From NCBI GenBank assembly GCA_001304315.1, contig LJUW01000002.1, positions 1 to 59,400 on the forward strand: a stretch of DNA of 59,400 nucleotides, given 5' to 3'. Positions 1-8,605 of this stretch are shown here, piece by piece. Origin of the DNA: a candidate division Zixibacteria bacterium SM23_73_2 (GTDB taxonomy: Bacteria > Zixibacteria > MSB-5A5 > SM23-73-2). Each line of letters begins with the position of its first letter. The stretch's first letter is position 1. A program made the translations under genes and the position numbers. Under the pieces are notes generated by a model. It was not told the origin of the DNA. It worked only from the letters and a program-made list of their open reading frames with translations, and did not search any database.

Positions 1-864
1 CTTCAAACCTGGGAGAAACCTGATGTTTTAGCCAAATATGAGAAATTGATAAAAGCCCCCGATGCCCAGTTGGCAGAGAAGTTGGCTGAGATGATAGATG
101 TGGATATTGAAAAGCATGGATATGAAGTGGAATTGAGCATAAAAACTCCTTTCAGAGCACCCTGGGAGGAGGAAAGCTATCAGGTTAATTTGTACTTGCA
201 GCTTTTCGTTCCAGAGGGGTTTAGCCTTGAATTTAATACCAGTAATTTCAATTTGGAGATAGATGGACCTTTGAAACAGGTTGATATCAGCTCCTCGAAT
301 GGAACAATTAACGTAAGGCAGGTTAAGGAAAACACCCATATAGCAAACTCCAATGGTAAGATATATGTTGAGGATTTATCCGGAGAAGTGGATATCGAGA
401 CCTCTAATAATCCCATTCATGCGTTAAGAATAGATACTAAGGGGAAATCAGCTTATTTGAGGAACAACAATGAAGAGGTCAGGATAGAACAGTTCAAAGG
501 AGCTCTGGAGGTTGAAACCTCCAATGCTCCAATCGTTGCCAGAGGACTTTCTTTGATCGACGGTGATAGCAGGTTTGAGAATTCCAACTCCGAGATAGAG
601 CTGGAGATCGAAGAGCTTTCCTCCTCGGAGCTTGAGGTGGATAATTCCTTTGGGGATGTAAATATAACCATTCCAAAAAATTCCTCATTTGATCTTTCCT
701 TCTCAGTTGGCTCAGGGGGGAAAATCCACACCAGGAATTTACTGATACAGCCCAAGCTGATCGCGAAAACGATGCTCATAGGAGTTTGCGGAGAAGGCGA
801 ATCCGCAATCGAGGTATTCGTTAACGGAGTTGGGGAAATCGAGCTTTTAGGAATCGAAAAATAA
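1..864 (+). CDS. DUF4097-like beta-strand repeat protein, 5'-partial
   Basis: The reading frame is open from base 1, so the gene starts upstream of the window; an in-frame TTG at 46 is only an internal codon. The visible 287 residues are rich in short beta-strand repeats of the type 'ISSSNGTINV', 'IANSNGKIYVEDLSG' and 'DIETSNNPIHA', with Asn-Ser-Asn turns, the pattern of the DUF4097/putative adhesin family (a right-handed beta-solenoid). No enzyme motif is seen. The stop is 76 bases before the SppA fusion, and no terminator lies between, so the two may share a transcript. The missing N-terminus prevents a call on a signal peptide or membrane anchor. The family's function is not established; a surface or envelope-stress role is only a guess. 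Confidence 0.75.
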   Translation, partial: LQTWEKPDVLAKYEKLIKAPDAQLAEKLAEMIDVDIEKHGYEVELSIKTPFRAPWEEESYQVNLYLQLFVPEGFSLEFNTSNFNLEIDGPLKQVDISSSNGTINVRQVKENTHIANSNGKIYVEDLSGEVDIETSNNPIHALRIDTKGKSAYLRNNNEEVRIEQFKGALEVETSNAPIVARGLSLIDGDSRFENSNSEIELEIEELSSSELEVDNSFGDVNITIPKNSSFDLSFSVGSGGKIHTRNLLIQPKLIAKTMLIGVCGEGESAIEVFVNGVGEIELLGIEK

Positions 865-940
865 TTTTTAAAAATTTGTTTGCCATAAGCTTCTTTTTAC
901 TTTTTATTTATTCAGAGCTAAATTTAAATAGGAGGGTGGT

Positions 941-3364
941 ATGATTAAAAAAATCCTCTATGTATTTTTGTTTTCTTTGTTTCTTTACACCTCTGTGGCT
1001 TCATCATATGTGGCTTCAAATAAAACTACTCAGGTCACCTACTTTCCCTTCTCCTCGGTTGCTACGGAAGATGATGCATCCTGCTTGTTTTTCAATCCTG
1101 CTGGTCTGGGGTGGAAAAGGGGGTTCCAGACCTTTCTTTTGCATTCTTATACCGATTCGAGCTTCAGGGGCAATACCGGGCTTTTCTTTTCAGCCGGTAA
1201 TCTGGGATTCTCGGTGGAGTGGCTGGGATACCAGCTGCCGGAATGGTACAGGAAGTATACCATAGCCTCAGGATTTAAGATCGTGGATAGGTTTTATCTG
1301 GGCTCAAGCTATAGCTGGTTCGGTTCGGAGACAGAAGAATACGATGATTTATCCTCCTGGAACATCGGTGTCCTGGCAAGACCTTGTCCTTTTAGCTCTT
1401 TTGGATTTACCTTAAGGGATCTGAATCGACCCAGATTCAAAGGTGGGGTAATCGACAGGTCTTATCATTTTGGCCTGGCTCTGAGACCTTTGACCGACAG
1501 AGTAACTTTTTCCTTCAATGGGATGCTTTACGAATACCAGAGGCTGGGGGATTTAAAAACCAGGTATGGGGCAGAGGTTGAGGTTCTGGATGGACTTTTA
1601 CTGTCAGGAGACGTTGACCAGGATGGAAACTTCGGGATTAACCTCAGAGTAAACTTCCCCGAGGTGGGGGTGGGTGCCTATTACCATTTTGATGATGAAT
1701 CCGAATTAACCCAGGGGACGTTTTACATCAATTCTTCCAAGGATACCTACCGTAGCTGGTTTCAGCCCAAAAACAACTTTCTTGAGTTGAGGCTTTCAGG
1801 AGAGATACCGGAGGAACCAAAAAAGTTTTTGTTTTTCGGTCCTGAAAAAAGCAACCTGATGGAGCTTATCACCACCATAGATAGAGCCAGAGAGGACCGG
1901 ACCATCAAGGGTATATTCTTGAGGATCGATCCTCTAAATGCTGGATGGGCTAAGGTGCAGGAGTTAAGGGAAGCGATCTTTTCTTTCAGGGAGACCGGAA
2001 AAAAGGTTTTGTGTTATATGGAGATAGGTTCGGACCGGGAGTATTATTTAGCCTCAAGCTGTGATAAGATAATTTTGGCTCCCTCAGGTTATCTGGAGGT
2101 AAATGGTTTAGCCTCAGAGGTAACCTTTATCAAGGGGACTTTAGATAAGTTGGGAATAGAAGCTGAGCTGGAGCACATCGGCGATTACAAGACCGCCTCC
2201 GACCTTTTGACCCGGGATGAGATGTCCGATGCTCACCGGGAGGTTGCCAATTCCATTGTCGATGATCTTTTTTCCCAGCTGATCCGGGGTATAGCCAAAA
2301 CCAGGGGATTAACCGAGGATGAGGTTAGAGTTTTGATGGATAATGGTCCTTATACTGCCAGCGAGGCTTTAAAAGCGGGATTGGTTGATACCCTTGCTTT
2401 TTATGACCAACTGGAGGAGATGGCTGAAAAGATGCTGGTGGAAAAACCTCGAAAAAAAGAGTTTCAGGACTATTCCGAAAAGAAGTACTACCGTTACTCC
2501 TGGGCAATTCCACCTAAGATTGCGGTGATCTTTGCCGAGGGATCGATATTCTCCGGTGAAAGTGGTAATAATTTCCTTTTTGGCAAAATCATGGGTTCGG
2601 AGACCATAGCTTCTGCTATTAAAAAAGCCAGGGAGGATCGTTCGGTTAAAGCCATAGTCTTCAGGATTGACAGTCCCGGCGGCTCTGGAATTGCCTCGGA
2701 TGAGATCTGGAGGGAAATACAGAGAACTAAGGGCAAAAAGCCTTTTGTGGTCTCGATGTCGGATGTGGCTGGTTCCGGAGGTTATTTCATAGCCTGCCCC
2801 GGTGATACGATTTTTGCCATGCCCGCAACCTATACCGGTTCCATCGGGGTAATCACCGGTAAATTCAACCTTTCGGGTTTATATAATAAAATCGGATTTT
2901 CCAAAGAGATTATTAAAAGAGGTGAACATTCGGATTTTTACAACCTATCAAGAGGCTTTTCAGAAGAAGAAAGAAAGATTGTCAAAAGGCAAATAAAAGA
3001 GTTTTACGATGATTTCGTGAAGAAGGTCTCCGAGGGGAGGGAGATGAGCTTCGATTCCGTTCACCAGGTAGCTCAGGGAAGGGTGTGGACCGGGTATCAG
3101 GCAAAAGAAAACGGTCTGGTGGACGAGTTCGGTGGGTTGAAGCTGGCAATTGCCTGTGCCAAGAATATGGCAGGGATTGAACCGGAAAAAGAGATAGAGA
3201 TTGTGACCTTACCCGAAACCAGATGGTCTTTTGACTTTGGAATTATGGATCTTTTGTCTTTCTCTGAAAAGTTCGACCCTCTTTTTAAGGAGATGGAGAA
3301 GGTAAAGCTTTTGGAGGATGAGAGAATCTTATTTTTGGTTCCCTATCAGATTGAGATTGAGTAA
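941..3364 (+). CDS. sppA: SppA-type S49 peptidase fused to an N-terminal outer-membrane-like beta-barrel
   Basis: The 807-residue protein opens with a signal peptide (about residues 1-22). Residues about 30-285 resemble the PorV/FadL class of outer-membrane barrels: a 'DDASCLFFNPAGLGW' motif followed by alternating amphipathic strands. Residues about 290-800 form a complete 67-kDa-type signal peptide peptidase A with two S49 domains. Lys417 in 'GDYKTA' and Ser612 in 'AGSGGYFIA' match the catalytic Lys-Ser dyad of E. coli SppA (Lys209 and Ser409), with nearly the same spacing. Family members cleave leftover signal peptides and other membrane-associated peptides. The barrel would place this protease at the outer membrane instead of the inner membrane; that is inference. 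The start has a strong ribosome site (AGGAGG) five bases upstream. Confidence 0.9.
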   Translation: MIKKILYVFLFSLFLYTSVASSYVASNKTTQVTYFPFSSVATEDDASCLFFNPAGLGWKRGFQTFLLHSYTDSSFRGNTGLFFSAGNLGFSVEWLGYQLPEWYRKYTIASGFKIVDRFYLGSSYSWFGSETEEYDDLSSWNIGVLARPCPFSSFGFTLRDLNRPRFKGGVIDRSYHFGLALRPLTDRVTFSFNGMLYEYQRLGDLKTRYGAEVEVLDGLLLSGDVDQDGNFGINLRVNFPEVGVGAYYHFDDESELTQGTFYINSSKDTYRSWFQPKNNFLELRLSGEIPEEPKKFLFFGPEKSNLMELITTIDRAREDRTIKGIFLRIDPLNAGWAKVQELREAIFSFRETGKKVLCYMEIGSDREYYLASSCDKIILAPSGYLEVNGLASEVTFIKGTLDKLGIEAELEHIGDYKTASDLLTRDEMSDAHREVANSIVDDLFSQLIRGIAKTRGLTEDEVRVLMDNGPYTASEALKAGLVDTLAFYDQLEEMAEKMLVEKPRKKEFQDYSEKKYYRYSWAIPPKIAVIFAEGSIFSGESGNNFLFGKIMGSETIASAIKKAREDRSVKAIVFRIDSPGGSGIASDEIWREIQRTKGKKPFVVSMSDVAGSGGYFIACPGDTIFAMPATYTGSIGVITGKFNLSGLYNKIGFSKEIIKRGEHSDFYNLSRGFSEEERKIVKRQIKEFYDDFVKKVSEGREMSFDSVHQVAQGRVWTGYQAKENGLVDEFGGLKLAIACAKNMAGIEPEKEIEIVTLPETRWSFDFGIMDLLSFSEKFDPLFKEMEKVKLLEDERILFLVPYQIEIE

Positions 3365-3375
3365 TAAGAATTTTA

Positions 3376-3494
3376 TCAACGGATTAAGCGGACAGAATAT
3401 TCCCAACGGATTGAACGGATAAAGGGTTATCAGCGGATTAAGCAGATTGAACGGATAAAAGATTCCCAACGGATTTAACGGATAGAATGGATTA
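3376..3494 (+). repeat. Degenerate short direct repeats (CGGATTAAGCGGAT-like)
   Basis: About four imperfect units built from 'CAACGGATTAAGCGGA' and 'GATTGAACGGATAAA' follow the sppA stop codon. One 34-base unit (3431-3464) recurs at 4993-5026 with about four to five mismatches. The units carry no open frame. Such dispersed arrays between genes are common in some FCB-group genomes; a specific function is unknown. Confidence 0.7.
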
Positions 3495-3606
3495 GAAATC
3501 TTTTCGTTGTGTAAGGACCTTTAAGCCATAAGCGGATCCTATGTGGGTGGATGTCCTGATATGTTTTTTATGATTGAGAGAAAAGTTTTTGCACAAAAAG
3601 TAAAAT

Positions 3607-4529
3607 TTATAAAATCCTCTTCCACAGTTTTGCCCAGAAAGTTCTGTCCTGATAAATGTAGGCGTTGCATTTCTTACAGGGCTCGATAAGGTGGTAGTTG
3701 AGCTCCATGATGAGCCTGCGGTACTCGGTTATTTTCTTCCCTTTCCATATCTGTTCAATGCTTTGTTTGGTTACATCACCGACTTCTGCGGTCAGATCGT
3801 AATCTAAACAACAGAGCCCCCCTTTTCCATCTGCCGAGATCACCAGTTCGTTCCAGGGGTGGATACAGGGATATTCGAACTTTCCCTCTTGGCTTTTATG
3901 CAAGGTCTCTCCCACGTTAAGATCGGGCTTTGAGCCCAGCCAGGTATTGTAATCGTTGATCTCCACTTTGTCTGCAAAACCTTTCCAATATCTTTTGAAA
4001 TCCTCTATCTCGGCAGAAGTTTTGGTCATTTTAATTATGGTGACCGAGACAAAGGGTTTTTGGGCTTTTATCTCGTTTCTCTTTTCAATGAAATATTTAA
4101 CGTTTTTCATAACCAGGTCAAAGTTCACACCTCTTCGAATTGATTCATAGGTCTTTTTGGTAATGCCGTCGATGTCGAAATTAATATGGTCAAGCAGAAT
4201 CTCTTTTAGTATGATATCGCTTCTTTTTTCAGTTAAAAGTTCTGCATTGGTGCTCAGGTTTAAAATGACAATTTTGGGTTGGTCAGAGAGTCACCGAACC
4301 AGAATAAGTTTATTTTCTTCAGTGGTTTTCTCTGACAGTCCCTTATTATCTTCTCCAAAATCTGAAGGGGCATATGTTGAATTTTGCGGGTCAGATCTGC
4401 GCGGGGGCACATAATACAGTTGGAGTTGCAGGCATTGGAGAGCTCGATCGACAGAAGTTTTGGAAACCTCTCTTTACGGGCTTTTATGATATTGCCAATG
4501 AGACCAAGTGGAATTTTAATTAAAGACAT
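3607..4529 (-). pseudogene. Radical SAM/SPASM protein, disrupted by frameshift and probable deletion
   Basis: The N-terminal piece (4529 to 4260) carries the radical SAM cluster motif 'CNSNCIMC' and a following 'FWFGDSLTNPK'. The frame then hits a stop at 4260-4262. Coding sense resumes in a different frame at about 4285 ('IVILNLSTNAELL', then 'DHINFDIDGITKKTYESI') and runs into the C-terminal piece ending at 3607, which has a SPASM-type region with 'GKGGLCCLD' and 'EPCKKC'. Compared with intact relatives, roughly a dozen residues between 'NPK' and 'LNLSTNA' seem to be missing, so a small out-of-frame deletion is more likely than a single-base error. Family members use a 4Fe-4S cluster and S-adenosylmethionine for radical chemistry, often peptide or cofactor modification; the substrate here is unknown. 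A sequencing error cannot be excluded. Confidence 0.75.
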
Positions 4530-5049
4530 CTGCTTTTTCTATGATTGTTTTTCATCCCGGTGGTTCGATTATCGGATAATGCCCATCGGGGGTGACTGAA
4601 CCCAGTCTTGTCTCCTTCACCCGATGAACATTGGCACTTTTCTTTCTATCCATCAGACTGTTGTTTTAACTTCGTTCTATTCTGAAAATCTTCATGTAAT
4701 TTTTAAATATAAAGATCAATAGTTGAAATGCAAATGGTTTTGAAGCCAAGAAATGTCAAGAGAGAATTATGATCTTGAAACTTCACTCCTTGTACTTTAT
4801 AACCTGATTGATAAAACTCACTTTTTTATAAATAGATGGAGAGTCAATCGAAAACAAAGAGGTAAAATTGTGGTTCTGTACTCTTTTAATGTCTTTTAGC
4901 TATCATACTTCTCTTTGTGTGGGGATGTCTTGATTGATCTTTTAAAAATCGAGACTTTGCCTGAATCTGTTTTGAAAATAGAGATTTTTTCCCAGCAGAT
5001 TAAGCAGATTGTTATGATAAAAGATTTTGGGATTTATTTTTTACAGTGT
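4530..5049. other. Non-coding stretch between the radical SAM pseudogene and the NtrC-type regulator
   Basis: This 520-base stretch lies upstream of the pseudogene and downstream of the regulator gene, both on the minus strand. It is AT-rich, and the reading frames within it have no recognisable product. It holds the second copy of the 34-base repeat (4993-5026). A TTGGCAC at 4631-4637 lacks the matching -12 element of a sigma-54 promoter. Nothing else was recognised. Confidence 0.5.
4993..5026 (+). repeat. Second copy of the dispersed 34-base repeat
   Basis: The segment starting CAGCAGATTAAGCAGATTG and ending ATAAAAGATT matches 3431-3464 at about 30 of 34 positions, in the same orientation. 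It sits just past the 3' end of the sigma-54 regulator gene. Together the two copies flank the broken radical SAM gene. Confidence 0.6.
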
Positions 5050-6432
5050 TTATTGATCGAGCTTGTATTCTTTTATCTTGTAAAGCAAAGAGCGGTAGCT
5101 AATCTCCAAAAGTTTGGCTGCTTTTCTTCGGTTCCAGTTGGTCCTGTTTAAAACCTCAGATATTAGCCTTTTCTCCTGGTGGGCAACGGTTTGAGATACT
5201 CTTTTTTTCAAAGACAGGTCTTTCTCGAATGAAGGTTTACTCTCCTCGTCTTCTGAGGAGTGTTCTTCGGTATCCTCCGATAGAATTTGACTGATTATGT
5301 TCTCATCGTTACGGACCACCATCTGTTTTATCAGATTCTCCAGCTGTCTCACGTTTCCGGGCCAGTGGAACTCCTCCAATCTTTTTAAAGTTGGAGATGA
5401 GAAAGGCTCGAACTTTTTCTTATAATGTTCGTTGTATTTGTTCAGGAAAAACTCTACCAGAAGGGGAATGTCCTCTTTTCTCTCCCTTAGGGGAGGAAGG
5501 TTGATGGTGATCTCGTTCAGCCTGTAGAAAAGATCGTCCCTTAAGATTTTCTGTTTCAAAGCCTCATCCAAATTGCGGTTGGTGGCGCATACTATCCGAA
5601 CGTCCACCTTGATGTTCTTTATCCCCCCGACCCTTACGAACTCGTGCTGTTCCAGTACCTGAAGGAGCTTGGACTGAAGCTCCAGCGGCAGATCCCCGAT
5701 CTCGTCCAAAAACATAGTACCTTTGTTAGCAGCCTCAAACCTCCCCGGTTTGGTTTTGTGAGCCCCGGTGAAAGCACCTTTCTCATAGCCGAAAAGCTCC
5801 GCCTCCAAAAGGTCCCGGGGTATGGCAGCGCAGTTGACCTTGGTGAAGGACTCATCCTTTCTGGAGGAGAGGGAGTGAATCATCCGGGCTACGATCTCTT
5901 TACCTGTTCCTGATTCCCCTCGGATAAGCACGGTCAACTCCGAGTCCGCCACCTGCTCGATCAAAGCTTTAACCTCCAGCATATTAGGGCTGTCACCCAC
6001 GAATTTATCGTAATGCTTTTTTCTTTTGATCTCCTCGGTTAACTGGGAAAGCCTTTTTTCCAGGCGACCTTTTTCCAAAACCTTCTGCAGGTGGATTTCC
6101 AACTCCTTAACGTCGAAGGGCTTGTTGATGAACTCAGCTGCACCCTTTTTAATCGAGATAACCACGTTCTGGGTCTCACCATGCCCGGAAAGCATTATCA
6201 CTTCCGGGGAGCTCTGTTTCTTTTTGATCTTGTCCAGAACCTCAAGGCCATCCATCCCGGGCATCTTTATGTCCAGAAGAACCAGGTCGGGCTTACCCTG
6301 TTCTATGAGCTCCAATCCTTCGGAGCCTGATCTGGCGGACAGAATCTCGTAATCTTTCAGCCCCTCGGTCAGGATAATGGAAACTTTGGGATCGTCATCG
6401 ATTACCAGAAGTTTTAATTTCCCCTTACCCAT
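5050..6432 (-). CDS. NtrC-family sigma-54-dependent response regulator
   Basis: The 460-residue protein has the three classic parts. A receiver domain (residues 1-120) has its phosphoacceptor at Asp54 in 'LLDIKMPG' and an acidic pocket 'IDDDP' at 11-15. An AAA+ sigma-54 interaction domain (about 140-370) carries Walker A 'GESGTGKE', the sigma-54 loop 'GAFTGA' and Walker B 'MFLDEIGD'. A C-terminal Fis-type helix-turn-helix (about 415-458) has 'NRTNWNRRKAAKLLEISYR'. Phosphorylation should trigger oligomerisation and ATP-driven opening of sigma-54 promoters. The gene is last in a minus-strand operon, 33 bases after a REC-GAF kinase, which is the obvious partner. Its target promoters are not evident in this window. 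Confidence 0.95.
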   Translation of the reverse strand: MGKGKLKLLVIDDDPKVSIILTEGLKDYEILSARSGSEGLELIEQGKPDLVLLDIKMPGMDGLEVLDKIKKKQSSPEVIMLSGHGETQNVVISIKKGAAEFINKPFDVKELEIHLQKVLEKGRLEKRLSQLTEEIKRKKHYDKFVGDSPNMLEVKALIEQVADSELTVLIRGESGTGKEIVARMIHSLSSRKDESFTKVNCAAIPRDLLEAELFGYEKGAFTGAHKTKPGRFEAANKGTMFLDEIGDLPLELQSKLLQVLEQHEFVRVGGIKNIKVDVRIVCATNRNLDEALKQKILRDDLFYRLNEITINLPPLRERKEDIPLLVEFFLNKYNEHYKKKFEPFSSPTLKRLEEFHWPGNVRQLENLIKQMVVRNDENIISQILSEDTEEHSSEDEESKPSFEKDLSLKKRVSQTVAHQEKRLISEVLNRTNWNRRKAAKLLEISYRSLLYKIKEYKLDQ

Positions 6433-6465
6433 ATCTTATCTTTATCGGCTGATTTGTTTTTTTGC

Positions 6466-8595
6466 TCATCTTTTGATCGGTAGAAAAATGGAAAAACTGC
6501 TCCCCCGGTTGGGTTTGCTCTCCGCCTGGATGAAACCATTATGGGCTTTGATTATTCTCTGTACCACTGCCAGCCCCAAGCCGGTACCTCCCCTTTTGGT
6601 AGTGAAGTAGCGCTCGAAAATTCTTTTCAGGTTATCCGGGGCTATGCCCACCCCGGTATCCTTTATTGTTACATTAAGATACTTTCTCTCTTTTTTGGTG
6701 TCATCAAAAGAATTTTCGCTATACAGGATTTTTATATCAACCTCTAATTTTCCACCCTTGGGCATGGATTCAATTGCGTTTATTAAAAGATTCCACAAAA
6801 CCTCCAGAATCTGTTTCCGGTTCAAAAATACCAGAGGAAGGTCTTTCTGGATGTTTTTTGAAAGCTTTATTTTGTTGTTGTTCAGATCGCGGTTAACCAG
6901 CTCCAGAGCTCTCTCCACCAGGGGGGTGATCTTGGATTTTTCCATATGGTATTTGTCCGGCTTGGAGAAGTTGAGTATCTCGTTGATCATCTCGGTTAGG
7001 ATGTAGACCTCCTCCTCAGCAGAATCGAATAAGCTTTTAGCATCTTCTTTGAGAGATAATTTTCCCTTTAAAATCTGAAGAGAGCCTTTGATATTGGTTA
7101 AAGGTCTTTTAAGGTCGTGGGAGATCTCGGAGATCAAATTTCCCATGGTTAAGAGTCTGGTGGAGTTTAAGATCGCCTTTTGCCGTTCGCAGATCGATGC
7201 TGCCTGGGAAGCAATAATCGAAATCAGATTTTTTTCCTCCTGGGTAAAATCCCTGTCAGGTTCCAGTGCAACACTGAAGACTCCGTGAAAGGTTCCCTCA
7301 AAGCTTATCGGCACTGAAAAGAAGCAGCTTTTCTTTTTATCTGGATTTGCCGATGAAACTATCGCATTTTTATCCAACTGATCTGAAATCCTTCTATTCA
7401 GGTTTTCAATTTTGGATATATCCCCCTTTTTAAGTGGGATTTTTACCTCACCCAGGGATTTGTTTGATTTACTATTGTAAAAATAACTTAAGTTCAAACA
7501 GTCCTTGTTCTCGCTTAGTTCGAGCCAGAAGGCACTTTTTATCGGTATTATCTTTCTTATTCCCTTGAAGATGATTTTTGATATCTGATCAAACTCGGTG
7601 AGGGTGGCAAGGCTGGAGGCGATCTGGTAAAGGACCGAGAACTGGTTCACCTTCTTTTTGGTCTGTTCAAATTGATAGGCGTCATCTATTGCCACAGCGG
7701 CCTGGGAAGCAAAGGTGAAAAGAAGCTTCAAATCATCCCGGTTGAATTCCTTTCTTGTTTTTTTGTTGCTTAAATTTATCACTCCCAGGACGTTATCTTT
7801 TACCAGAAGGGGTACCGAGAGAAGGGATTTGGTCTCGTATTTCTCCTTGTTGATCCTCTTGAACCTCAAATCCTTTTCAACATCCCTTACCATTAAAGGC
7901 TTTTTCTTCAATGCTACCCATCCAGCAATACTTCTTCCCAATTTCAACCTGGTTTTCTTTATTACCTCCGGTTCTAGACCTAAAGCTGCCTTTATGGTTA
8001 AAATCCTCTTTTTTTGGTCCAAAAGCATTATTGAGCCGATCTTGGCACCTATAACTCTGGTAGCCAACCTTATGATTGTGGTCAAAAGCTTTTCCAGATC
8101 AAAGGTTAAGCTCAGCGATTTTCCAGCCTTGTATAAAGCATCCAACTCCTCCAGTTTCTTTTTGAGCAACTGGTTTTTCAATTTAAGTTTTTTTAAAAGC
8201 CTGTTTTTATCAAGCTGCATTCTCCTTTTTTCCAAACCTCTTTGGATGGAGAGCTTGAGCTGGGGGAAATCAACCGGTTTTAAAAGATAATCGAAGGCTC
8301 CGAAGTTGACCGCTTTTATGGCTGAGTCCAGAGAGGCGTAACCGGTCAGGAGGATGACTAAAGCATCCCTGTCCTTTTTTTTGGCTTCTCTGAGAATATC
8401 CATACCGTCGGTTCCGGGCATCTTGATGTCGGTCACAACTAAATCGAAATTTTTCTTTTTCAATATCTCGACGGCATTTCCCCCGGTTTGGGAGGTGGTG
8501 ACATCGAACCCTGAATCGGAGAGAAGGATCTTTAAACTCTGGCACATCCTCTCCTCGTCATCCACAACCAGAATTTTATTGGAATTGTTTTTCAT
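6466..8595 (-). CDS. REC-GAF-GAF hybrid sensor histidine kinase
   Basis: The 709-residue cytoplasmic protein has no membrane segment. The order is: receiver domain (1-120; phosphoacceptor Asp56 in 'VVTDIKMPG'), a Lys/Leu-rich coiled coil (about 125-160), two GAF domains (about 165-310 and 320-470), a HisKA dimerisation helix with phospho-His493 in 'EISHDLKRP', and an HATPase domain with the N box 'NLLINAIESMP', G1 'DTGVGIAP' and G2 'GGTGLGLAVV'. An N-terminal receiver ahead of sensor domains suggests the kinase itself is controlled by phosphorylation, perhaps from the kinase encoded just upstream (8606-9952). The GAF ligands cannot be told from sequence. The start codon is 10 bases from the upstream stop. 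Confidence 0.93.
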   Translation of the reverse strand: MKNNSNKILVVDDEERMCQSLKILLSDSGFDVTTSQTGGNAVEILKKKNFDLVVTDIKMPGTDGMDILREAKKKDRDALVILLTGYASLDSAIKAVNFGAFDYLLKPVDFPQLKLSIQRGLEKRRMQLDKNRLLKKLKLKNQLLKKKLEELDALYKAGKSLSLTFDLEKLLTTIIRLATRVIGAKIGSIMLLDQKKRILTIKAALGLEPEVIKKTRLKLGRSIAGWVALKKKPLMVRDVEKDLRFKRINKEKYETKSLLSVPLLVKDNVLGVINLSNKKTRKEFNRDDLKLLFTFASQAAVAIDDAYQFEQTKKKVNQFSVLYQIASSLATLTEFDQISKIIFKGIRKIIPIKSAFWLELSENKDCLNLSYFYNSKSNKSLGEVKIPLKKGDISKIENLNRRISDQLDKNAIVSSANPDKKKSCFFSVPISFEGTFHGVFSVALEPDRDFTQEEKNLISIIASQAASICERQKAILNSTRLLTMGNLISEISHDLKRPLTNIKGSLQILKGKLSLKEDAKSLFDSAEEEVYILTEMINEILNFSKPDKYHMEKSKITPLVERALELVNRDLNNNKIKLSKNIQKDLPLVFLNRKQILEVLWNLLINAIESMPKGGKLEVDIKILYSENSFDDTKKERKYLNVTIKDTGVGIAPDNLKRIFERYFTTKRGGTGLGLAVVQRIIKAHNGFIQAESKPNRGSSFSIFLPIKR

Positions 8596-8605
8596 AAGTT
8601 AGTTT

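Noticed and set aside
4631-4647. TTGGCAC resembling the -24 box of a sigma-54 promoter
   Set aside because: The -12 part reads TTTCT, not TTGCA/T, and no gene starts downstream on that strand.
5644-6352. Plus-strand frames of about 90-110 codons inside the NtrC gene
   Set aside because: The minus-strand gene has complete receiver, AAA+ and Fis domains; the opposite frames are shadows.
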